A DNA stretch of 64,000 nt from Ichthyophis bannanicus (GCA_033557465.1 CM066036.1:586541574-586605573), one strand, 5' to 3'. Shown: positions 9,953-20,487, counted from the first letter of the stretch. Translations and numbers: made by a program. Notes: generated from the sequence alone by a model not told the origin.

Positions 9953-11220
9953 GACAAAATCCACAAGATCACACTCCATTTCCTCATGAGGTCAGCTACT
10001 TTCCCTCCTACCCCTCTTCACTCCCAACTTTCCTCCCCTACCTCTGCTACCCTCTCTTCCTTTTCTATGATCTCACACACCTTTTTTCCTCCTCCAAACT
10101 CACTACTTGCTCCTCTGATCCTATTCCCACCCGTCTCCTAAGCCCTATCTTCTCCACTGTTGTCCCCTCCATCTCTCATATTCTCAACCTATCGGTCTCC
10201 ATTGCAACTGTCCCTGCAGCCTTCAAGCATGCTGTAGTAGCACCTCTCCTCAAGAAACCCTCCCAAGACCCTACCTGTCCTTCCAACTATCGGTCCATCT
10301 CCTTCCTCCCCTTCATTTCTAAACTATTTGAACGTGCGGTTCATTGCCATTGCCTTGACCTTCTCTCCTCTCAAGCCCTCCTGGATCCTTTACAATCTGG
10401 ATTTTGTCCTTTACATTCTACTGAAATGGTTCTTGCCAAAGTCTCCAGTGACCTGCTCCTGGCTAAATCCAAGGGCTTTTACTCGATCCTCATCCTTCTT
10501 GACCTTTCTGCTGCTTTTGATACCATTGACCACAACCTTCTCCTCAATACCTTGTCCTTGCTTGGTTTTAAGGGCTCTGTGCTATCCTGGTTCTCTTCCT
10601 ATCTCTCCCATCAGTTTTTCAGTGTTTGTTCTGATGGACCCTCCTCTAGTGCTATCCTGCTTTCAGTTGCTGTACCACAAGGTTCTGTCTTGGGTCCACT
10701 TCTTTTCTTTTTCTATACCCAGTCCATTGGTGCACTCATCTCTTCCCATGGCTTTGAGTACCATCTTTATGCTGATGACTCCCATATCTACCTTTCTACA
10801 CCTGAAATCTCTCTGGCAATCTAGGCTAGGATCTCTGCCTACCTTCCTGACATATCTGCTTGGATGTCTCACCGCCACTTGAAATTGAACATGGCCAAAA
10901 CTGAGTTTCTTATTTTCCCCCTTAAACCCTCCTCTCCCCTTCCTCCTTTCTCATTCTCTGTGGATAGCTCTCTACCCCTCCCTGTCTCCTCAGCTCGCAA
11001 CCATGGGGTCGTCTTTGACTCCGTCTCCACACACATCCAACTGATAGCTAAAACCTGTTGTTTCTTTCTATATAACATTAACAAAATTCATCCATTCCTT
11101 TCTGAACACATTACTAAGACACTTATCCATTCCTTAGTCACCTCTCGTCTAGACTGGTCTTCCTCTGAATCATTTGTCTTCCCTTCAAACTGTTCGTTCA
11201 ACACTCTGCTGTATGGCTAA
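9953..11220 (+). pseudogene. L2 reverse transcriptase, degenerate
   Basis: RT motifs are clear despite stops and frameshifts: '[19 protein letters not shown]'-like text around 10290-10345 in a broken frame, then '[18 protein letters not shown]' (10488-10541), '[19 protein letters not shown]', and the catalytic '[13 protein letters not shown]' (about 10759-10797). A C-terminal part follows to 11220 ('HLKLNMAKTEFLIF', 'ITKTLIHSLVTSRLDW'). An in-frame TAG near 10822 splits the RT from the thumb region. The AAFDTIDH and [10 protein letters not shown] boxes fit the L2 branch of CR1-like LINEs. It is inactive. Confidence 0.8.
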
Positions 11221-11754
11221 TCTTTTGCCAGCCTCGTCATGCTCATATTATCCATCTTCTCAAGTCACTTTATTGGCTCCCTATCCAGTTCAAACTTCCC
11301 CAGCTGACCTATAAGTACATTCACTCTGCAGCTCCTCTCTTATCTCTCTCTACACTCCTCCTCGGGAACTCTGCTCTTCTGGCAAATCGCTTCTATCTGT
11401 GCCCTTCTCTTCTATTGCTAACTCCAGACTTTGCTCCTTTCACCTTGCTGCTCCTTATACATGGAACAAACTACCCGAGTCTGTATGTCAGGCGTCTTCT
11501 CTGACCCTTTTCAAATCCAGGCTGAAAACTCACCTCTTTGCTACCACTTTCGGATCTTGACTCACCTGATCTCCTTTGTGTTTCTTTACCATTCCCCCTA
11601 GATGTATCCCATGTCTACAGCTACTGTGTTGTCTGTCTTGACTAGATTTTAAGCTCTGATGAGCAAGGACCATCTTTTACATGTATCTGTGCAGCGCTGT
11701 GTACTTCTTGTAGCGCTATACAAATATTCAGTAGTAGTAGTAGTATGGAAATGA

Positions 11755-12010
11755 TCATTGAAGATAATAAGGAATGCCGCAGTATACAAATCATGGTCTC
11801 CTTTTCAATACTTGTATCCACTTTCTGACTTAAAAGCAAATCTCAGTTATTATACAGAGCCCTCTTATATGCCTTCTGTACCACAGTAACTGGATATCCT
11901 CTGTCAATTAACTTCTGCTTCAAAATTGCTTTTTAGCATTTGAACTCCTTCTTGGTGAAACATCACTCTGTGCCATAAAAACGTCAAAAATGGGAGGCTA
12001 TCTTTTAATC
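11755..12010 (-). pseudogene. PLE reverse transcriptase C-terminal relic
   Basis: Minus-strand reading, across frame breaks, gives 'SFHPKGLKDSLPF' and then 'LIDRGYPVTVVQKAYKRAL'. These correspond to 'SFHPAPLKRGLPF' and 'LLSRGYPVSVIKKAFKRAR' of the PLE RT at 5393-7100. It is too diverged to come from the young array at 1-8106 and represents another, older PLE lineage. Only the end of the RT is recognisable; no GIY-YIG is seen. Confidence 0.65.
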
Positions 12011-13065
12011 CCTTTGGATGAAAACTGTCATACCTCAGAAAGGAATTACAGATCAGTCAGTTTGGTAAATACTGCAGTGAAAAATTGAAAATAAAAATGA
12101 GGGTTTTGGACCCATGATTGAAATGTTGCTCATGAACAGTTGGAGTTTTTAAAGAAGAGATGCTGAGGTCCTTTTTCCCTTCAAAGAAAGACTTTTACAG
12201 CTATTCATTTGTAGAGATCTGATGAATTAATCACGGATATAGTTACTGGTAGGCTGTTTAAATTTTTAAAGGGTTGCATATGAATTTTATTAAATTCCCC
12301 CTATATGTAAAACTAATCTTAAAATATCAGATTCTTCATTTTGCTTGGTTTATTTTTGACAAATGCTTTTGCCAAAGGAATTTCAGCTTGCATTCAAATA
12401 AGAATCTCAATACACTAGAGCTCCTTCTGCCTAATATATCCTATCAGCTCAACAATGCATCTTTGTTTCCTGTACTCTTTAATTATCTCTTGATAAAATG
12501 AGCTGCTATTGTTTTATTGGTAGAGCAAAAATAACTAGGAATTCATAACCCATGTGATGGATCAATTGTAATAATATTCAACTAAAAGGTTAAATTGCTA
12601 ATGTTTATTTGGATTTCTTTTGCTTGCATCATTCATATCTTATAATTATTTTTTCTATTATGGATCAGATTTTTTCAGACTATGTGGAACAAGGAACTAA
12701 TCTTTGGTGCCTGGGTTAACTCCATACCAGAATACTTATTTGTCAAATGTGCATTGTGTCCGTGGGGAGATATATATTTGAATAAGAGAACTGAAGGGCT
12801 TATTTTTAGAGGCTTTATTGAGCATTTTTTCAAAACATATCATTATACTGTTCATAACAGTACAACACTTCAAGATGCAACTTTACACCATACAGTGGAG
12901 AACCCAAAGGGGAGCCACATACATTCCATTTCATCCCCTTGCCTCATTTTGTGAGGTTTTCCCCTATTTTTATAACAACAAATTTCCCAGACCCCTTGGT
13001 CAAAACCATACAACAATCCTTAACATTCCCTTCCCCTCCCCCATCAAAATCATCCTATACCTAGG
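12011..13065. other. AT-rich stretch without recognised gene
   Basis: No transposon protein, RNA gene or convincing exon is visible. The part at 12190-12700 is AT-rich, free of obvious repeat motifs and has the look of slowly evolving non-coding DNA. This is only an impression. Short open frames here are not supported. Confidence 0.4.
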
Positions 13066-13465
13066 GGCATGTTTACTAAAGCATGTTAGCTGCTACCATG
13101 AAGATAAGGCGGGATGATCGTGTTGGTGTAGAAGCTAAAGTGCAGATAGCACAGCAGTTTTCTGCGATGTTTGCATTTTGAGCAGTAGCTGTGGGCTTGG
13201 GCATAAAGTGGGCAGGATTACGAAAAATGAGCATGCCTGTAACACGTGATTACTGCATATGTAAACACTGTGCAGTAATCACCAAATTTGCAGACACTGC
13301 AGGTGCACCTAATGCCACCTCAATGGATGGTGATAGCTGCATCTGTGGTGCTGGTTGACCATGATCCCTGCATTTTCACTGCAGTATTTACAGGGGGAAT
13401 ACTGTGCATACCCCCAACAGATACCATGGGGCTTTTGCGTTTTAGTAAACGTTCACCATCAAAGA
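13066..13465. repeat. MITE-like repeat with inverted 'TTTACTAAA' ends
   Basis: The left edge reads 'ggggcatgtttactaaagc'. The right edge has the inverted form 'gcgttttagtaaacg'. The same edge sequence occurs at 50337-50356, and in inverted form near 34528-34545, so this is a dispersed non-autonomous family. No coding sequence is present. Superfamily unknown. Confidence 0.5.
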
Positions 13466-13582
13466 ACTTAGTTTTTTAAGTCTTGTAAAATAATTCAGTT
13501 TGTTTCTGGTTGCTGCAGTACCTAGTTTAGCATAAAATGCAAGGACAATTCATTTTTAGAATAGAACTAATTTTATGGGAAT

Positions 13583-14021
13583 TGTGGTAGTGTGGCATGT
13601 GGTGGAAAGGGGTTTTCTGTAGAACACAGGCCAGACAGCAATTCAGGGAAAACAAAAGCACTTTACTTCTTTTCAGCTTGTTAAACCTCCTCAAAACGAA
13701 ATCCAGGACAAACAGCAGTTCAGGGAAAACAAAAAAAGCTTTACAGTACTTCTGTCCCAGCTTGTTAAACCTCCACAGGCTGGTTCTCCTGGCCCTTCCT
13801 CCAGCCCCAGTTAAAGTTCCTACCTCCAGAACTCCTCTGCATGGCTTGCCCTTGAAGGACTTCTGGCTCCACAGGCCTCTTTTCCTCCTGCAGCCTGCTG
13901 AGTTCTTAACTTCTCCCTGTAAGCCATGCCTTCCCAGTAATGAATATTGGGCTGCAAACTCTCTTAAAGAGGACTGTTGATAATCCCTTTGGAGAGGGAC
14001 AGGTAACATTCCATAGATCCA
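13583..14021 (-). repeat. 3' LTR of the gypsy element
   Basis: It begins TG and ends CA on the plus strand and aligns with 20037-20487. It has an internal duplication of about 75 bp: the block with 'ttcagggaaaacaaaa' and 'cagcttgttaaacctcc' occurs twice. A minus-strand polypurine tract (14022-14041, GGGGGAGG core) lies just inside, as expected next to a 3' LTR. Confidence 0.75.
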
Positions 14022-14112
14022 TTCACACACCCTCCCCCTGAGCTCAACCATGCCCCAGTGAGCACCTGCCTCACTCAGGACCCCCATCTGGGAAAGGATG
14101 TTCATGTTCAGG

Positions 14113-14402
14113 TGTGTGGAGGAGTGGCCTAGTGGTTGGGGCAAGGTACTTCAAGCCGGAAGGTCAGGGGTTCAAATCCCACTAAAGGACAGCAACCTTG
14201 GGCCGGAAGGACTGGGGTTTCCAGTCCCACAGGTGCTCCTTGTGGTCTTGGGCAAGCCACTTAACCCTCCATAGCCCATGTTCTCTGTAAAATAGTTATC
14301 TCCAAGTTATAATGCCCTGTTCAATGTAATTTCAGTTTGTTCAATGTAAACTGCCTTGATATCATGAAAGGTGGTATATAAAAATGTTAAATAAATAAAT
14401 AA
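14113..14402 (+). mobile_element. tRNA-derived SINE with A and B boxes
   Basis: The A box (TGGCCTAGTGG, 14125-14135) and a perfect B box (GGTTCAAATCC, 14169-14179) give an RNA polymerase III promoter. The body contains 'cttgggcaagccacttaaccc'. The tail is 'ggtggtatataaaaatg' plus a TAAA repeat. It sits between the RNase H region and the 3' LTR of the gypsy element, so it is younger than that element. It is not a functional tRNA gene, as no cloverleaf is completed. Confidence 0.75.
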
Positions 14403-14986
14403 AGGTGAGTCTGACCAGCCTTATGGCAGACCTGAAACTGGTAGGTTTGGAGACTTAAAACCCACTGCATATTATGGCCGTTGGAATCCTTATGCTGAGC
14501 CAGTCCCTTGAGGAGTTGGTGATCTGTTATCAGCGTAAATGGATGGCCGAGCAGGTAGTATTGGAAGGTCTCAAGTGCTAACTTGACAGCCAGGGCTTCC
14601 TTCTCAATCACCACATAATGTTGTTCCTGAGGAAGCAGTTTCCTGCTGATGAATGCTATAGGATTTTCTTCACCCCTGACTTCCTGGGCCAGAATGGCTC
14701 CTAGGCCCACCTCTGAGGCATCAGTTTGTACAATAAACGGTAGAGAGAAATCAAGGCTAATCAGGATGTGTTCAGAGCACACGGCCTTCATGAGGTACTG
14801 GAAGGCCAGATCCAGGTCTGGTGACCACTGAATCCATTTGGAAGTTGTCTTCTGGAGGAGATTGGTTAATGTTTCCACAACCTCTGCAAAATTAGAGATG
14901 AACCAACGGTAATAGCCAGTCAATCTAAGGAAGGCACAAACCTCTTTCTTCGACTTTGGGGTGGGGACCTGGGCAATGGCATCCAC
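14403..14986 (-). pseudogene. Gypsy RNase H and RT connection domain
   Basis: Minus-strand reading starts with the RT tail ('FLRLTGYYRWFISNFAEV') and continues into RNase H. 'FIVQTDASEVGLGAIL' carries the first Asp, 'VIEKEALAVKLALETF' the Glu and 'FTLITDHQLLKGL' the second Asp. These are typical Ty3/gypsy motifs. The reading is open over about 190 codons and runs into the SINE insertion, where it ends. It degrades the RNA strand during reverse transcription. Confidence 0.85.
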
Positions 14987-15620
14987 TTTCCATAGTTGAG
15001 GTCATATCTGCTTATTCCCAATTAAATATCCCAGGTACTGAACATCCCAACCTCCCACAAAACATTTCTTGGAGTTGGCCCTCAACCCGGCCTTCTACAG
15101 GCTAGTCAACACAGCTTGTACTTGGTTTATATGGGTGGTCCATTCTCTGCTCTAGATGATGATGTCGTCAAGGTATGCAGCTGCATACTCATGTGGTCTC
15201 AGTAGGCTGTTGACTAGGCATTGAAACATGGCAGGAGCCCCATGTAGTCCAAAGGGCAGTACTGTAAACTGGAACAGACCTTGCAGTGTTGAAAAAAACA
15301 GTCTTCTTCTTGGCAGCCAGAGTCAAGGGCACCTTCCAGAATTCCTTGGTCAGATCCAGGGTTAATATAAAGTGATCTCCACTGAGTCACTCTATTAGCT
15401 TAACTACTCTGGGCATGGGATACATTTCCATTTTAAAAGTGGCATTAATCCTCCAGAAGTCAATGCAAAATCTGATCGTTCCATTGGGTTTAGGATCCAA
15501 GATGATGGGTGACAACCAATCATTCATAGACTCTTCTATAAGCATCTCTTCCAGCTCCTTAAGCATCTCTTCCAGCTCCTTGGCAATGGCCCGTCTCTGG
15601 GCCTCCGGAATCTGATAAAA
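14987..15620 (-). pseudogene. Gypsy reverse transcriptase, several stops
   Basis: Readable in one frame with stops: 'DPKPNGTIRFCIDFWRIN', 'LTLDLTKEFWKVPL', 'GLFQFTVLPFGLHGAPAMF', the catalytic 'AAYLDDIII' (around 15160-15177), and 'YLGYLIGNKQI'. Stops include TGA after 'KLIE', TAG after 'DDIII' and TAG in 'LTSL*KAGL'. A 21-bp tandem duplication at 15540-15581 repeats seven codons ('KELEEML') in frame. It directly follows the integrase, confirming the unusual order. Confidence 0.83.
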
Positions 15621-16850
15621 TCATTGCCGGATAACCACTCCAGGGTAAGTAACAATATCATGACAAATGAGGTGGGTTCTTCCTGGGCGGGCAGAGAACA
15701 CCTTTAGGTTCAGGAGGATCAAACCACCTAGATCTCTTCTCTGGGCAGCAGAGAGCTGGTCTCTAGTCGTGACTTGAGCTGGCTCCAACAGGGCTGAAAT
15801 TTCTGGCCCAAAATTATCTCTCTGTACCACCATAGCTGTCACTGGAGTCCACTTTTTCAAAAGGTTCAAATGGTAAATTTTGGCTTTCTTCTGTTTTTCT
15901 GGCCAGGCAATCTTATAGTTAACAGGCCCCACTTTCTCTTCCACTTCATAGGGCCCCTGCCATTTACAGAGCAACTTGCTCTCAGATGAGGGCAATAAAA
16001 CTAAAACTCTGTCTCCTGGTTGGAAAGGTGCGGTGGATGGCTACCCGATTGTAGCCCTGGCCTGCTCAACTTGGACTTTTTTCAGACTGAGTTTGGGCAC
16101 CTCTACAGCTTTTCTCAGCCGGTCTTGCATTTGTATAATGTACTCCACCAAATTACACCTGGCACAGGATCTTTCTTCCCAGGTATCCCTTACCACATCT
16201 AATATGCCTCTTGGCCATCTTCCGAAGAGCAATTCAAAAGATGAAAACCCCATGGAACTCCGAGGTACCTCATGGTTGGTAAGCATCAAATAGGGTAGGA
16301 GAATGTTCCAATTCTTCCCGTCCTCCTGCTTGACCTTTTTTAACATCTGTTTCAGAGCTTTATTGAATCACTCAATGAAGCCATTCTTCTGTTGGTGATA
16401 TAATGATGTCCACAGCATCTTGACCTTCACCAAGGCACACACTTGTTTTATCATCTTGTAGACAAAAGGTGTTCCTTGATCTGTGAGAATCTCATTGGGT
16501 AATCCTAACCGCGAGAATACTTCACAGAGGGCATTTGTGATCGTAGTAGTCTTCACATTCCTTAGAGCAATGGCCTCCAGGTATCGGGTAGCATATTTCA
16601 GTATGACTAAAATATACTTGTTGCTTTGGGTGGTTCGCTCCAAGGGTCCTACCAGATCCATGACTCCTCTTTCAAATGGGGTTTCAATGATAGGCATAGA
16701 CATTAGAGGGGCCAGTTGGACTCTGGTGGAGTTATGAAGTTGGCAGGCAGAGCATGACTGGCAATATAATACTAGACAGGCTAAAACACAGTATAGTGTT
16801 TTCTTCACCCCCAGGTGTCCCCCTAATAAATGGCTATGGGCCAGTGTTGA
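15621..16850 (-). pseudogene. Gypsy integrase
   Basis: The start is an HHCC zinc-binding region in broken frames ('HSHLLGGHLGVKKTL', then Cys pairs in 'YCQSCSACQLHN'). The core has 'VMDLVGPLERTTQ' (Asp), 'ILTDQGTPFVYKMI' (Asp) and 'YHQQKNGFIE' (Glu), the DDE residues. The C-terminal part has 'KWQGPYEVEEKVGPVNYKI' and 'KIYHLNLLKKW'. A linker reading 'PGRTHLICHDIVTYPGVVIRQ' runs on into the RT. Frame breaks occur near 16350 and 16020. The N-terminal zinc region abuts the 16853-18466 insertion. Confidence 0.83.
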
Positions 16851-16852
16851 CT

Positions 16853-18237
16853 AATAAAACACAAAATTTGATCATTCTACAATAATGTGCAAGAAGGAAA
16901 AAGTTTTAAAACCGAAAGAACATTTTATTGATGCAGAAAAAAAGTTGTTGTGTGTGTGCCGCGATGAATAACTGCCCATTCCTTTTACAAGTGGACAGTA
17001 CTTTTGGATCTTTATACATGTTACTATGGTTACTTCATTTGGTGCCATTTCTGCCCTTTAATACGACGACTTGGCGTCCTTTTCAGCTTCTGCTGCTCTC
17101 AACAACGCTGCACACTAAGAGGTTCTGCTGTGCCGTGGTAAGGCTACCAGTTTTTTGACTGCGTTATATGATATTTGATAATGTCCAGGAAACGTGTACA
17201 TTCTCACATGTACAGTTGGGAAAGAATTTATGCCTGCCTTTTGCCTTTATGTCCACCAATGCAATCACATTGGCTCCTAATAACTAATAACTTATGTACG
17301 GATTTAGAAGCTCTGTTATATCAGTTTTTTTGGATTAGTCTTTGATTTTTAATTTGTTTTATGATATTTATGGAGGACCAATATCATACATTTATATTTT
17401 AATTCTGGTGTTCATTTTAGATACTTAGTCGCAGCATTTATGCGCCTTTTAATTTTCCCGCTCTTATTTTGTGCAATTTTTTATGAGAGAGCACAAGAAG
17501 GATTTTCTACACCGTAGAATGGCTAGATAGAAGAATCTACATCACAGGTGTTATCCTTTACAGCTTCACATTATGATATTCTTTATTGTCACTGACATCT
17601 TCTCCACACCCCATCCCCTCCGCCTCCTCCCTTATACCAGTTCTATGCTGTATCTCTAAATGATAGGGACCTGTTATAATATTTGGCCTTTCTTATATAG
17701 TATTCATATAGTCCTCCTCATCACATAGTATAGTTTTCTGATAATGTTTTTAATACAATTCCATGCTGAATTATTTTAGCTCACTCATCATGGTACACTT
17801 TATTCCATGTGGCCATTTTTATACTGAATACTAATAAGTTTGTTTTATGATTATAATGCTTCTATTAGTATAATTTCTTATTATGTATCTTTTAGCATCC
17901 TTTATGTATATGCAAGGGCGGCTTTTTGCCTTATATTTTTAATTCATATTGTGATTTATTTTTATTAATGTTTTGGTATTTTGGTTTTATATGTTATATT
18001 TCATAGTTTATGTACCTGCCTTTTAGAAGTTATTTATGAGTTTTGTTTTAATTTGTTTTTTAATTTTATCTATTTATGTTTTTATAGTACTGACCCCTGA
18101 GGAAGGCTCCGCCGAAACATGGCTCGTGTAGGGTCAAGTGGTATTTGTGTTTCCACCATACATCCTTGGTTTGAATAAATAATTTTTGAGTACCTCACTC
18201 TTTGCTGTGTTTCCTGGACTTTACGGGTACCTTGGTG
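16853..18237 (+). mobile_element. Ribozyme-bearing insertion between gypsy protease and integrase
   Basis: This AT-rich, non-coding stretch splits protease from integrase. Its only clear internal landmark is the hammerhead motif at 18092-18135, followed by a 'ttgaataaataa' tail. In animals this architecture is typical of PLE pseudo-LTRs and other hammerhead retroelements, so a non-autonomous PLE derivative is likely. Exact ends and target duplication are not clear. Its right end meets SINE sequence. Confidence 0.55.
18092..18135 (+). ncRNA. Hammerhead ribozyme motif, near-canonical
   Basis: Stem I is GACCC (18092-18096) perfectly paired with GGGTC (18131-18135). The core is CTGAGGA (18097-18103), matching CUGANGA exactly, followed by one extra A. 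Stem II is GGC (18105-18107) with GCC (18111-18113), loop TCC. GAAA is 18114-18117. Stem III is CATG (18118-18121) with CGTG (18125-18128), including one T-G wobble, closed by A18117-T18129. H17 is A18130, so cleavage is predicted after 18130. All conserved core positions are met apart from the extra A before stem II. Activity is untested. Confidence 0.75.
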
Positions 18238-18466
18238 CTTTTGTTGGTTTAGGAACCAAACAGACCAGGGTTCGATTCCCACTAGCACTCCTTATGGCCT
18301 TGGGTAAGTCACTTAACCATCCATTGCTTCAGAAAAATCCAAGATATCAATGTCCCTGTTTAATGTACATTAACAAGTTTAAGTTACAATATAAACAGCT
18401 TTGACAAAAATTATAAATCAGTATTAAAAACCTGTTAAATAAACAAATGAATAAATAAAATATGGA
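18238..18466 (+). mobile_element. tRNA-derived SINE, 5'-truncated or fused
   Basis: It has a B box (GGTTCGATTCC, 18269-18279), the family body 'ccttgggtaagtcacttaacc' and a tail ending in AATAAATAAA. The A-box half is replaced by unrelated text. It is the same family as 14113-14402. It adjoins the ribozyme-bearing insertion, so the two may have arrived together or one after the other. Confidence 0.65.
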
Positions 18467-18474
18467 TCCAGATC

Positions 18475-18870
18475 TTAGAGTGGGAAAATCTTTGGGAAAT
18501 CTTCCTGGTCTGACTTAGCTGAGCCATCCATTAGCTGGGCCAATATCGCTTCGAAGTTTAGGAAGTCTTGGCCAATCACCACTGGATACAAGAGCCAGGG
18601 CAGCACCATGACCTCAAACATGGCTTGTCCCGCTGGAATCTTAAGTAAAACTTGTGCGATTGGATACAGCTTCTGGTCTCCATGTACACAGGCCAGTATT
18701 ACACAGTCCATTTAAAATTGGGCTACAATTTCCCAGCAAATGAGGGTCCGCACACTCCCAGAGTCTATCATGGCCTGGAGACACTTTCCCTCAAGCTTCA
18801 CTGGAATCACAAAGTTCTGTGCCCCTAGGTGGGGAGTGTCTGCAAAAGCACAGGTGTGAGGGATGATTAG
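18475..18870 (-). pseudogene. Gypsy aspartic protease
   Basis: Minus reading gives 'FVIPVKLEGKCLQAMIDSGSVRTLI'-type text, with the catalytic 'DSG' at about 18757-18765. After an in-frame stop near 18712 the second half has 'LPWLLYPVVIGQDFL', the Ile-Gly-x-Asp turn of retroviral-type proteases. It processes the polyprotein in active relatives. Here it is split by the stop and cut off from the integrase by the 16853-18466 insertion. Confidence 0.75.
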
Positions 18871-19757
18871 GCTGACATCCATGGGTTCTTCCGTATCCAG
18901 AGACCATTCCCAAGCAAGTGACCATTCTAAAACAGGTGAAGGGATCATGGCTGGGGCCATGTCCTCGCATAGGAGGTGACTTTGGGGGCTGGAAAATAGG
19001 AGCCATCTGTTCTGGCTTCCCTTTCTGTCCTCCTGGGCTAACAAGTGATTTCTTCCCCTTCTCCCTGTCCGCTTCAGTCGCCGGCTGAGCTTCATGATAC
19101 CTGTCGGCTCTTTCCAATGTACTCTTCAGTGTAAGCTTGGGGTGCTGATGTGCCCACTATTTCATCAGGGTGGTCAAGCCCTCCAAAAACTGCTCCAGTA
19201 GCACATCTTGGCTATCTTTGGACAGTCTTTCCCTCCGGTTGCAGCCATTTCCATGTGAGATCCTTCAACCAATAAAAGAGAATTCTCAGAGGTTTTTCTA
19301 TCTGGAGCCCCCCCCTTTCTGAATCGCTGGCAGTAGGCCTGTGGGGTACAACCAGCCCATTCCAGTATGGTGGCCTTGACAGCTGCATATGTAGCTCACC
19401 CATCTGGGTTGGCATCCTGGAATGCAGCCTGACTCCTCCCGTCAGCAGATTCCCCAAATAGTTTGTCCATGTCATCTCCAGCTACCCAGCCAAGCGGACG
19501 GTTTGTTCAAAGTTCACCAAAAAGTGGCCCGGTTCATCCTCTGCCATCATTTTAAGAAGAGCTTGCGCTGGAGAGTGGAGTTGCAGTCTCTGAAGGGCCT
19601 GGGTCAACTGAGCTAGGGAACTCTTCTGTAGCTCCCCCTGAGCTTGGATCAGATCCTGTATCTGCTGCTGCCCTTCCAGCAGGGTTAGTTGAAACTGCTG
19701 CTGATACTGTTGCTGTTGCTGCTGACCTTCTGCCATAATCTGGAGGAGCCGCTCCAT
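18871..19757 (-). pseudogene. Gypsy gag-like protein, degenerate
   Basis: A Met at 19757 opens a frame with a glutamine-rich helix ('MAEGQQQQQQYQQQFQL', then 'QQIQDLIQAQGELQ'). 'EPGHFLVNFEQTV' and, in another frame, 'FYWLKDLTWKWLQPEGKTV' resemble the capsid part of gypsy gags. At least one frameshift lies near 19476. No zinc knuckle was recognised before the protease. The upstream open reading to 19938 is leader sequence. Confidence 0.6.
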
Positions 19758-20036
19758 CCTGGCTTGTCCCTGTTCTCTTGTAATACCACCATAGCTTCTT
19801 CTTCTGCAGCAGCTGAGTTAACCCTGCAGTATTCCAGCTCCAGCAAACGTTTAGCAGTCTGTAGTGGTCAAAACAAAGCCTGCCTTCTTCAAGCTCCCTA
19901 ACTATAGTGAGGCTAACCCTCTTTGCCCATACAAACAAACAAATAAAATAATTCTGCTGTAGTGGCCCAGCACTAGAGGGACATGAATTTGTCCCACAGT
20001 AACATGATTAGAGGAAATCCCCAAGCTGTCACCATA

Positions 20037-20487
20037 TGTGGTAGTGTGGTATGTGGTGAGAAGGGGTTTTCTGTACAACACAGTCCAGACAACAGTTCAG
20101 AGAAAACAAAAGCAGCTTTACTTCTTCTCAGCTTGTTAAACCTCCCCAAAGCAAAACCCAGAACAGAATCCCCAAGCTGTCACCATAAACTGTAACCCTG
20201 CAGTATTCCAGCTTAACTTCTGTCCCAGCTTGTTAAACCTCCACAAGCTGGTTCTCCTGGCCCTGCTTCTAGTCTCAGTTAAAGTTCCTACTTCAAAACT
20301 CCTTTGCACGGCTTGCCTTGGGAGGACTTATGGCTCCACAGGCCTCTCTCCCTCCTGTAGCCTGCAGGGTTATTAACCTCTCCCTGTAAGCCAGTTTCTT
20401 CCAGCCCTGAATTCTGGGCTGCAGACTCTCTTAAAGGGGACTATTGATAATCACTTTGGAGAGGGATGGGTAACCTTCTGTAGACCA
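20037..20487 (-). repeat. 5' LTR of the gypsy element, mosaic
   Basis: It aligns with the 3' LTR at both ends. In the middle it carries about 22 bp (20166-20187) matching the sequence just outside its inner edge (primer-binding region, about 20016-20034), followed by about 20 bp (20194-20213) matching the leader near 19820-19840. Just inside the LTR, two bases in, the minus strand reads TGGTGACAGCTTGGGG, a plausible primer-binding site. I cannot name the tRNA. Confidence 0.72.

Larger units (their letters stand above)
8743..11743 (+). mobile_element. L2-type LINE, degenerate, interrupted
   Basis: This is a non-LTR element on the plus strand. The left part translates in pieces as the region before the RT ('ARQGYYVQLTNSLASDP', 'LADYFHRLYA'). 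The right part carries the RT. The 3' end has the L2-like tail with 'gcagcgctgtgtac' and 'gcgctatacaaatattcagtag', ending in a TAG repeat. It is broken by an insertion at 9343-9939 and by several frameshifts. The 5' end and endonuclease are missing. RepeatMasker-type comparison would fix the subfamily. Confidence 0.75.
13583..20487 (-). mobile_element. Ty3/gypsy LTR retrotransposon, Gmr1-like domain order, defective
   Basis: Two related LTRs (13583-14021 and 20037-20487) enclose, in minus-strand order, gag, protease, integrase, RT and RNase H. Integrase before RT is the Ty1/copia order, but the RT and RNase H sequences are of Ty3/gypsy type. This combination is known from the Gmr1-like group. 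Insertions lie near the 3' LTR (SINE, 14113-14402) and between protease and integrase (16853-18466). Every domain has stops or frameshifts. No clear flanking target duplication was found. Confidence 0.8.

Noticed and set aside
14125..14179. Possible tRNA gene with A and B boxes
   Set aside because: The boxes belong to a tRNA-derived SINE with its own body and tail. No cloverleaf with anticodon stem and acceptor stem can be completed.
15540..15581. CRISPR-like or satellite repeat
   Set aside because: Only two units, in frame inside a reverse transcriptase. No array and no prokaryotic context.
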